A stretch of DNA of 5,883 nt. It comes from JARIHD01 sp035629475. Lineage in GTDB: Bacteria; Patescibacteriota; Saccharimonadia; Saccharimonadales; UBA4665. The first letter of the stretch is position 1; every line of letters begins with the position of its first letter. Positions 1 through 4,936 of this stretch are shown here, piece after piece. Location: the NCBI GenBank assembly GCA_035629475.1, contig DASPHS010000103.1:1-5883 (forward strand), given 5' to 3'. A program made the position numbers and the translations under genes. The notes under the pieces are model-generated. The model was not told the origin of the DNA. It searched no databases and saw only the letters and a program-made list of their open reading frames with translations.

Positions 1-822
1 GCTACGGATGTCCTTTAAATGCTGTATCTGGGCCTCATCGCTGGCCGTGGCAGGCAGCTTTTTCATCTTGAGGATTTGCTCTGCGGCACTCAGGGGTACT
101 ACGACGGGCATGCTACCGTCCGTACCTTTTTCCAATGTCTCGCCAGGCAATACAAACGGCTTCAGCAAGTCGCTGCTCATAACCGACCAAGAGCTGACGA
201 ATGAATCGATGCCGCTTGATGGACCACCCTGATTTTTATTGGTCTCCTCAAACTTCTCTTCGCCGCCGGCCAATACCTTCAGCTGTGCGCCCTGCAGGTC
301 GTAGCCGATGCGACGGCTTTCATACACACCCTGCTGGCCGTACTTTTTACCCTCTTCTTGCAAGGCTTCGGTGTTGGGGCCGGGGTTGGCGGCGATATGG
401 TCATTGATGACCTGCGCGGCAATCGGGTTCATGCTGTTCAGTGTCCGCTCCTTACCATTCGGCGTATCGTATTCCTCAACGGGTGGACGCTCAGCATCGG
501 GGGAATATTCCAGGCCGAGCCGCTTGGCCTCGGCTTTTTTGCGGGCGATTGATTCCTTGTGCAGGGTATCTGCCTTGGCAATCAGATCTGGGTCACGGTA
601 CATGTCCATAAAGGTCGCCGGCATAGCTTGCACCAGGAAGCGGTCGCCCAGCCCTTCTTTGCTGAAATCCTGCACGCTGGAGAACACGCCGCGGGAAATC
701 ATTGATGCGCCCGCCAGAATACTGAACAGCAACCCAGAGATGACAATGGTTACGATCAGGCGGACTTTGCGGGTCCGTAACTTGGTAAAGGCCAGCGTTG
801 TGGCATCGCGCATGCGAATCAT
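1..822 (-). CDS. MacB/FtsX-type ABC transporter permease, N-terminal 274 residues (cut by left edge)
   Basis: This is a probable membrane subunit of a MacB/LolCDE-like ABC exporter. The reading frame is open from the ATG at 822-820 to base 1, so the C-terminal part, including the expected further membrane helices, lies outside the window. Residues about 1-19 are basic and cytoplasmic (MIRMRDATTLAFTKLRTRK). One strongly hydrophobic helix follows at about 20-41. After it comes a long hydrophilic, extracytoplasmic stretch (about 45-274) with a Lys/Glu-rich, probably helical part near residues 75-110. One N-terminal helix followed by a large outer domain is the usual MacB-type layout. The start codon overlaps the TGA of the upstream ATPase gene as ATGA. 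A GGAAGGA ribosome site lies 7 nt upstream, inside that gene, so coupled translation is expected. The substrate cannot be read from the sequence. The family call rests mostly on topology and the partner gene. Confidence 0.8.
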   Translation of the reverse strand, partial: MIRMRDATTLAFTKLRTRKVRLIVTIVISGLLFSILAGASMISRGVFSSVQDFSKEGLGDRFLVQAMPATFMDMYRDPDLIAKADTLHKESIARKKAEAKRLGLEYSPDAERPPVEEYDTPNGKERTLNSMNPIAAQVINDHIAANPGPNTEALQEEGKKYGQQGVYESRRIGYDLQGAQLKVLAGGEEKFEETNKNQGGPSSGIDSFVSSWSVMSSDLLKPFVLPGETLEKGTDGSMPVVVPLSAAEQILKMKKLPATASDEAQIQHLKDIRS

Positions 823-1637
823 GACACAATCCTTCCATCTTTCAGCACAATTTCGCGGTCAGCGTATGCCGCCACCTTGGGGTCATGCGTTACGACAATA
901 ATAGTAGTACCGAAGTCACGGCGGACTTGCTCGAACAGTTCAATAATTGCTTCACCGTTAGCGCTATCCAGGTTACCGGTGGGTTCATCAGCCAAGATAA
1001 GTTTGGGCTTATTCAAGAGCGCCCGGGCAATAGCGGCGCGCTGCATCTGGCCACCTGACAACTCTTTCGGCAGGTGCTTCAGGCGGTCCTGTAAGCCGAC
1101 AGCTTGGGCCAGCTCAGTGGTACGTCCGGCACGTTCCTGCGGTGCGGTGCGGGCAAAAATACCGGGCACGGACAGATTGGTTTGCAGGTCCAGGAATGGC
1201 TGCAGATAGAAGAACTGGAACACAAAACCAATCGTCTTATTGCGGAATTCCGATAAGCGGCGGTCGTTCAGCTTGGCAATGTCATGACCGTCAATAATCA
1301 CGGAGCCAGCCGAAGGCTTGTCCAGACCACCAATAATCTGCAGCATGGTACTTTTGCCACTGCCGCTGGGGCCGGTAAAGGCCACAAATTCACCCTGGCG
1401 GATCTCCAGCGAAACATCATGGAGGGCGGGCACCTGCTGGCGGCCCACTTTATATTCCTTCTTGAGGTGTTCAGCCCGTATCAGGGCCTCACCCAGCTGC
1501 AATGGCTCGACGCGCGCGGCACGTTTGGCGGCAGCTGCCTGGTCCCGCAGTGCAGCGATGGCCGCCTCAATATCGTTACCCGATAGTTCCAGCAGCCGCT
1601 TGGCCTGTTTGCTTACGTCATTTTCGGCAGTTTTCAA
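819..1637 (-). CDS. ABC transporter ATP-binding protein, MacB/LolD family
   Basis: This cytoplasmic ATPase would power the permease encoded just downstream. With a start at the TTG at 1637-1635 the protein has 272 residues. It carries a complete set of motifs: Walker A GPSGSGKST (89-97), Q-loop glutamine at 141, signature LSGGQ (193-197), Walker B ILADE (214-218) followed by PTGNLD, and the switch histidine at 251 in VVTHD. The Walker B context and spacing fit the MacB/LolD/FtsE group. No ATG exists in frame before the Walker A region. The frame stays open up to 1724, but that upstream part would cover the candidate promoter, so the TTG at 1637 is preferred; an ATT or another rare start nearby cannot be excluded. 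About 50 residues precede the ABC domain, which is longer than a plain LolD-type ATPase, and they are predicted helical. The end overlaps the permease start by 4 nt. Confidence 0.93.
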   Translation of the reverse strand: MKTAENDVSKQAKRLLELSGNDIEAAIAALRDQAAAAKRAARVEPLQLGEALIRAEHLKKEYKVGRQQVPALHDVSLEIRQGEFVAFTGPSGSGKSTMLQIIGGLDKPSAGSVIIDGHDIAKLNDRRLSEFRNKTIGFVFQFFYLQPFLDLQTNLSVPGIFARTAPQERAGRTTELAQAVGLQDRLKHLPKELSGGQMQRAAIARALLNKPKLILADEPTGNLDSANGEAIIELFEQVRRDFGTTIIVVTHDPKVAAYADREIVLKDGRIVS

Positions 1638-1677
1638 CCTAATACCCCCAGCCCTACTGCTGTTATGTGTTACTACT

Positions 1678-1706
1678 ATGCTATACAAGGTACCAGCTGA
1701 AAGCAA
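1678..1706 (-). promoter_or_regulatory. Candidate sigma-70-type promoter for the ABC transporter operon
   Basis: Read on the minus strand, TTGCTT (1706-1701) and TAGCAT (1683-1678) are separated by 17 bases. The hexamers match the consensus only partly (3/6 and 4/6). The predicted transcript start near 1671 would leave a leader of about 34 nt before the TTG start at 1637. The site supports that start over more upstream ones but is not proven. Confidence 0.4.
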
Positions 1707-1759
1707 CCTGGAAACTTGTAGCAATTACTTATACGTCACAAGCAGGCCAAAAGTTTCAG

Positions 1760-1768
1760 TGGTATTAT
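1760..1768 (+). promoter_or_regulatory. Extended -10 promoter, probably giving a leaderless mRNA
   Basis: The sequence TGGTATTAT is an extended -10 element (TG, one base, then TATTAT, 5/6 to consensus). I see no convincing -35 box 16-18 bases upstream, which is typical of extended -10 promoters. The -10 ends at 1768, so transcription should begin about 6-7 bases later, at or next to the ATG at 1775. No ribosome-binding site is present before that ATG. Confidence 0.5.
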
Positions 1769-1774
1769 AAGCAT

Positions 1775-2053
1775 ATGAGCAATCCCGCACACGAAGGCGC
1801 TGCGCCTATTCAGTCCCCAGAAGATTTTATGGAACGCTACGGCGAGGTCGACGTCACTGTCCCCGGCATTGGTATCGTAGCCCCCTTAACCGAAGTAGTG
1901 GCTATGGAAGAACGATTCTGCCCAGCTGATACGGCCGACAGACAGGACCCCTTTAAGCGCGTGGGCTACCTAGCCAATCTGGTACTCTACACGGGCCAGC
2001 TGAACCCGGCACACCATCACCTGGCGCCTGACACCTGGAACCAAGCCTCTTAA
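1775..2053 (+). CDS. Small protein of unknown function (92 aa), first gene of a two-gene operon
   Basis: I do not recognise this family. The 92-residue product has no signal peptide and no membrane helix, so it is probably cytoplasmic. The N-terminus is polar (MSNPAHEGAAPIQ), the middle (about 17-48) is hydrophobic/acidic and ends in VVAMEERFCP, and a second ordered-looking stretch (about 58-75) precedes a histidine-containing tail (HHH at 80-82). The start at 1775 is chosen because an extended -10 box lies just upstream and would place the transcript start on this ATG; the open frame upstream runs through the divergent promoter area. The TAA overlaps the ATG of the next gene by one base (TAATG), so the two proteins are probably made together and may act together. 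The divergent ABC operon may or may not be functionally related. Confidence 0.65.
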   Translation: MSNPAHEGAAPIQSPEDFMERYGEVDVTVPGIGIVAPLTEVVAMEERFCPADTADRQDPFKRVGYLANLVLYTGQLNPAHHHLAPDTWNQAS

Positions 2054-3900
2054 TGAGCCCGGAGCGTGGTGGGCCACCAGTTATGGAAATGCACCAGCCT
2101 CCCGTACCGGAGGCTGCCGAAATGCAGCCCGGGCCCACCGAATCAGCATTGTTTAACCACTTTGCCGATATGCCTACAGAAATGTTCGGTCAAGTCGGTA
2201 GACTCGGCGACTTATTAGACATGTGTCCAGTAAAGGGCGATGCGTCCCGCGTAACTGCGGATAAACTTCATAATATCGCGCTCAAAGAAGCTACTGCCAA
2301 GGGCTACGACATCCCCGAACACTTGCTGGTACCGCCGTCAGCCCAGAAAGAACAGGAAGGGCCCAGCACCGCTGAAGCCCTGTTCCGGTCCAAGCCCGCC
2401 AAAGAACCTGAGCAATCGAAGCCCAAGTCTGCTGCCGCAGCCGCTCCTATCAAAGAAACCGTCGCGGCCAAGCCGGTAGAAAAGACTGAAGCGCCGGTAG
2501 CCACCACAGAGGAAGCGCCGGCAACGCCACAACCGGAAGCAGCCGTTCAAGAGGTACCAGCGCAGCGTATTGAACAGCAGCCCGAGGTACCAGTAGCCGC
2601 CGAACCAAAGCCACCGTCCGTTGAGCACCAACAGCCCGTCGCTGTCGTTATTGCACCAGCAGAGGCAGCGCCGGCACAGCTTGTAACCGTACCGATAGAG
2701 GCCACACAGCAGCCACACCTGCCACAGCCCGAGCAGATGCAGCGGCCAGCAGCCGCCGAGCAGGTCATACAGCCAGAGGCTGCGGCTCAGCCAGAAGTGC
2801 GCACCGAGCCAACTACCCCCATCCCGGAGTTTTCTGCGGTCCAGCAGTTGCCCGAGATGCCACCCGCACCGGAATTCCTGCCCCTCCCTGATGTCCATCC
2901 TGTCACTGCCGCTGACGTCCTGCCCTTTGCTTTTGAGGCGCAGCAGCAACCAGCCGCAGAGCTTACCCTTGGCGAGCCTTCACTGCCTGCCAGCTTTGCC
3001 GAAGCCTTCGAGCAGCCCGATACTCCGTCCGTAGCAGCCATCATCCAGGAAGCACCGCTCCCGCCAAGTCTCCTGGCTACCGCCGCTTACGAAGACCTTG
3101 GATGGCAATCCCCCACCGCAGTGACACTACCACCACAGCCGGCCACTGAAACCATCAGTGAGTCTATAGTGGAACCCACAACTGAGTACGACACACCCGT
3201 CGAACAAGCACCGCAACCTGTCATCCTACCCACCGTGGAAAGTTTTGCCGAAAGCCTGCTGATTGCAGCGCCGCCGACAGCAGAAGGCTACGCTGCCGCA
3301 GAACCGAGCGCCGAGCAGCCAGTGACTATGCCTTTGCCAGCAGCAGTTGCGCCGGCGTTCCAGCCCATGAGCAGCTTCACCGAAGCCCTGGTGACCGTCG
3401 AATCTCCGACAACCGTGCCCGTCAGCCCACATGCCGAGTACGCCCCGGCACTGGAGCGGCCGCAGCTACTACCCCCACCCCAAGAAGTAGCTGCTCGTCT
3501 GGTAAGCCTCAAACCCGCCGAGAAAATGATCATAACCCCATTCCTGGAAGCCTTTGCCGCCACCGTAACTGTCGCACAAGAACAAGCCGCCACTGGCATA
3601 GAGCCCAGTCCGGCGACCGTCCAGGAAATCACCGAGATGACCTATCGACTGTTCGAAGCCCTACAGGTGTGTGCCGAGCCTCAACGGGTCGAAGCTTTTG
3701 TGCAGACACTCCTGCAGCCGCAATTCCTGCGCGCCCTGGAGACAGCTACCGAGTTGCGTGACCAGGAAGGCACCCATGAGCGCAAATTCTCCTTCTTGCC
3801 GCTGAGCACCTTGGTGAGTATGGCCTTCGATGAAATACAGGCAGCACTTGGCTCGTTTGTACTCCAAACCGCCCGCCCCGGTGTGACCACCACCAAATAA
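2053..3900 (+). CDS. Pro/Glu/Ala/Gln-rich, largely disordered protein of unknown function (615 aa)
   Basis: No family is recognised. Three parts are visible. The N-terminal region (about 1-98) contains a probably folded segment from about residue 29 to 98. The middle (about 99-475) is low-complexity, rich in Pro, Ala, Glu, Gln and Val, and should be disordered and extended. The C-terminal region (about 477-610) has ordinary amphipathic composition and looks all-helical. No signal peptide, membrane helix or sorting motif is seen, so a cytoplasmic tether or scaffold is more likely than a surface protein; that role is inferred. Within the linker a short motif, SF(A/T)E(A/S)(F/L), recurs at residues 314, 397 and 441. 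The ATG overlaps the stop of the 92-aa gene, suggesting reinitiation and a partner relationship. An alternative ATG occurs at residue 11 (2083). The gene ends right before a strong terminator. Long antisense frames across it are products of the biased codons. Confidence 0.8.
   Translation: MSPERGGPPVMEMHQPPVPEAAEMQPGPTESALFNHFADMPTEMFGQVGRLGDLLDMCPVKGDASRVTADKLHNIALKEATAKGYDIPEHLLVPPSAQKEQEGPSTAEALFRSKPAKEPEQSKPKSAAAAAPIKETVAAKPVEKTEAPVATTEEAPATPQPEAAVQEVPAQRIEQQPEVPVAAEPKPPSVEHQQPVAVVIAPAEAAPAQLVTVPIEATQQPHLPQPEQMQRPAAAEQVIQPEAAAQPEVRTEPTTPIPEFSAVQQLPEMPPAPEFLPLPDVHPVTAADVLPFAFEAQQQPAAELTLGEPSLPASFAEAFEQPDTPSVAAIIQEAPLPPSLLATAAYEDLGWQSPTAVTLPPQPATETISESIVEPTTEYDTPVEQAPQPVILPTVESFAESLLIAAPPTAEGYAAAEPSAEQPVTMPLPAAVAPAFQPMSSFTEALVTVESPTTVPVSPHAEYAPALERPQLLPPPQEVAARLVSLKPAEKMIITPFLEAFAATVTVAQEQAATGIEPSPATVQEITEMTYRLFEALQVCAEPQRVEAFVQTLLQPQFLRALETATELRDQEGTHERKFSFLPLSTLVSMAFDEIQAALGSFVLQTARPGVTTTK
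2992..3390 (+). repeat. Three copies of a short SFAEAL-like peptide motif in the disordered linker
   Basis: The copies are SFAEAF (2992-3009), SFAESL (3241-3258) and SFTEAL (3373-3390), 83 and 44 residues apart. They are short aromatic/acidic islands in an otherwise Pro/Ala/Gln-rich chain and use different codons, so they are not a recent DNA duplication. A weaker relative (EAFAATV) occurs near 3547. They may be binding motifs for a partner. Confidence 0.45.
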
Positions 3901-3902
3901 CA

Positions 3903-3932
3903 AAAAAGCCCCGGTGTTGTCCGGGGCTTTTT
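3903..3932. terminator. Bidirectional intrinsic terminator between convergent operons
   Basis: A 12-bp inverted repeat, AAAAAGCCCCGG (3903-3914) with CCGGGGCTTTTT (3921-3932), encloses the loop TGTTGT. The GC-rich core is flanked by an A tract on one side and a T tract on the other, so it gives a hairpin plus U-run on both strands. It lies 3 bases after the stop of the 615-aa gene and 18 bases beyond the stop of the minus-strand cohesin-like gene, and should end both transcripts. Confidence 0.92.
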
Positions 3933-3943
3933 GATTTGTGTCA

Positions 3944-3958
3944 GCAAGTATTACTTGC
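3944..3958. repeat. Perfect 15-bp palindrome over the stop codon of the cohesin-like gene
   Basis: GCAAGTA (3944-3950) and TACTTGC (3952-3958) are exact inverted copies around a single T. As RNA it could only form a short stem (5 bp with a 5-base loop). It overlaps the final Lys codon and the TAA stop of the minus-strand gene. It could be a weak accessory hairpin or a protein site, or chance. Confidence 0.3.
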
Positions 3959-4934
3959 GGGTCTTTTTGTTCTTAGCGGCAGACTTAGCCTTGGCAGCGC
4001 CCTTCTTTACAGGAGCGGCAACAGCTTCGGGAACTTCTTTGGCAGCGCCAAATTTAGCGTCCTTGGCGTCCTTCTTCTTAGCAGCAGCTACTGCAGTTGC
4101 AGCGGCGGCGCCAGCAGCGGCAGCCTTAGTCTTGTCATCAGCTTCAGGGGCAAGCAGCTTGCGGGCAGTCAATACACCAGCTATAACAGCAGCGATAGCC
4201 AACAGCCAGAACCAGCCAGCGCGGGAGTTGTTGTCAGATGCAGCCTGGGCGTCATCCTTCTTAGCATCTTCCTTGTTGTCCTTGTTCTGAGTGCTCTCAG
4301 CAGCCTTAGTCTCGTCCTTGGCAGCGTCGTCGGTAGCTGCAGTTGTAGCAGCACCTTCTACGGCAGTCGCGGTTGCAGTGCCGTTAGCGGCAGCAGCACG
4401 TGGGGTGCTGGTGTCGCGGGTCGCAGCAGGGCCAGTTGTTGGCGCAGGAGCCGGGGCGTCGTTACCACGGCCACCCTCAGGTGCGTTGTAGGTAAAGGTT
4501 GCTGCGCCACCGCTCACGCTGTGGGTAACAACTGCAGTACCGTCAGCGCTCGTACCCTTCAGGTAAGAGCCGCCTACAGAAGTAGTTACGCTACCAGGGT
4601 TGGCAACGGTAAAGGTAACACGGGCTACAGGCTGGTTGCCGGTTACGCTACCTTGGGTAACGTGCGCACCAGAAGGTGTAGCAGTTTTGAATGGGCCAAC
4701 GCTGTAGTCGTAATTAACGTTGCTGACGCCACCGCTAAAGCCGAGGTCAATCTTGGCAGTAGTAACAGCTGCGTCACCGCTGTTTTCGTATACGACAACT
4801 GCAAAGTTGCCATTAGTTTGGGTTGCACCGGTCAGGCTCAGGGAAGCGCTCGCTGCGCTTACAGAAGCAGGTACCAGGCTGATTGCCAGCAGTGAAAGGC
4901 CAGCAACGATAGATGAGATCTTCGTGAATTTCAT
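3951..4934 (-). CDS. Secreted, membrane-anchored cohesin-like protein with Lys/Ala-rich cytoplasmic tail (327 aa)
   Basis: The protein probably displays a cohesin-like domain on the cell surface. Residues 1-27 form a clear signal peptide (basic start, hydrophobic core, cleavage after SVSA). Residues about 28-150 are a Val/Thr/Gly-rich beta domain. Its pattern recalls cohesin/CBM3-fold proteins: ASLSL start, NFAVVVYEN strand, TTAKIDLGF strand, a VSNVNYD segment, then PVARVTFTVANPG. A linker (about 151-238) is first Pro/Ala/Thr-rich, then acidic/basic. One membrane helix follows at about 241-257 (WFWLLAIAAV and on), flanked by RK. The tail (258-327) contains 17 Lys and 26 Ala, resembling histone H1-type sequence. 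No LPXTG or S-layer motif is seen, so the helix is the anchor. The gene starts 2 nt after a dockerin-encoding gene, with GGAG 9 nt before its ATG. The cohesin call rests on pattern and context and could instead be a generic Ig-like or CBM-fold domain. Confidence 0.8.
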   Translation of the reverse strand: MKFTKISSIVAGLSLLAISLVPASVSAASASLSLTGATQTNGNFAVVVYENSGDAAVTTAKIDLGFSGGVSNVNYDYSVGPFKTATPSGAHVTQGSVTGNQPVARVTFTVANPGSVTTSVGGSYLKGTSADGTAVVTHSVSGGAATFTYNAPEGGRGNDAPAPAPTTGPAATRDTSTPRAAAANGTATATAVEGAATTAATDDAAKDETKAAESTQNKDNKEDAKKDDAQAASDNNSRAGWFWLLAIAAVIAGVLTARKLLAPEADDKTKAAAAGAAAATAVAAAKKKDAKDAKFGAAKEVPEAVAAPVKKGAAKAKSAAKNKKTRK

Positions 4935-4936
4935 AG

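Noticed and set aside
308..901. Plus-strand open frame of 197 codons across the permease and ATPase ends
   Set aside because: It is antisense to two genes with clear family features and an ATGA overlap. Its translation is Arg/Ser-rich without any motif.
1638..1724. N-terminal extension of the ATPase up to the TTG at 1724
   Set aside because: This part contains the candidate promoter hexamers, has no ribosome site, and its translation does not look like protein joined to the helical N-terminus. The TTG at 1637 fits better.
1667..1774. Upstream extension of the 92-aa gene
   Set aside because: It covers the divergent promoter region and the extended -10 box at 1760-1768. The peptide composition (many Tyr, Cys and Thr) differs from the rest of the protein.
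2338..2949. Minus-strand open frame of 203 codons, rich in Leu/Trp/Gly
   Set aside because: It is a mirror of the Pro/Ala/Glu/Gln codons in the 615-aa gene, with no ribosome site and no recognisable domain. The sense frame is far longer and coupled to an upstream gene.
4140..4220. Sortase (LPXTG-type) or S-layer anchoring of the cohesin-like protein
   Set aside because: No LPXTG-like motif precedes the helix, and 70 residues follow it, too long for a sortase signal. No S-layer homology repeat is visible.
3936..4895. Long plus-strand open frame (319 codons, Ser/Gly-rich) opposite the cohesin-like gene
   Set aside because: It is antisense to a gene with a clear signal peptide, membrane helix and ribosome site. 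Its low-complexity Ser/Gly/Cys composition is what the Ala/Lys-rich sense codons produce when read in reverse, and its start lies across the terminator region.
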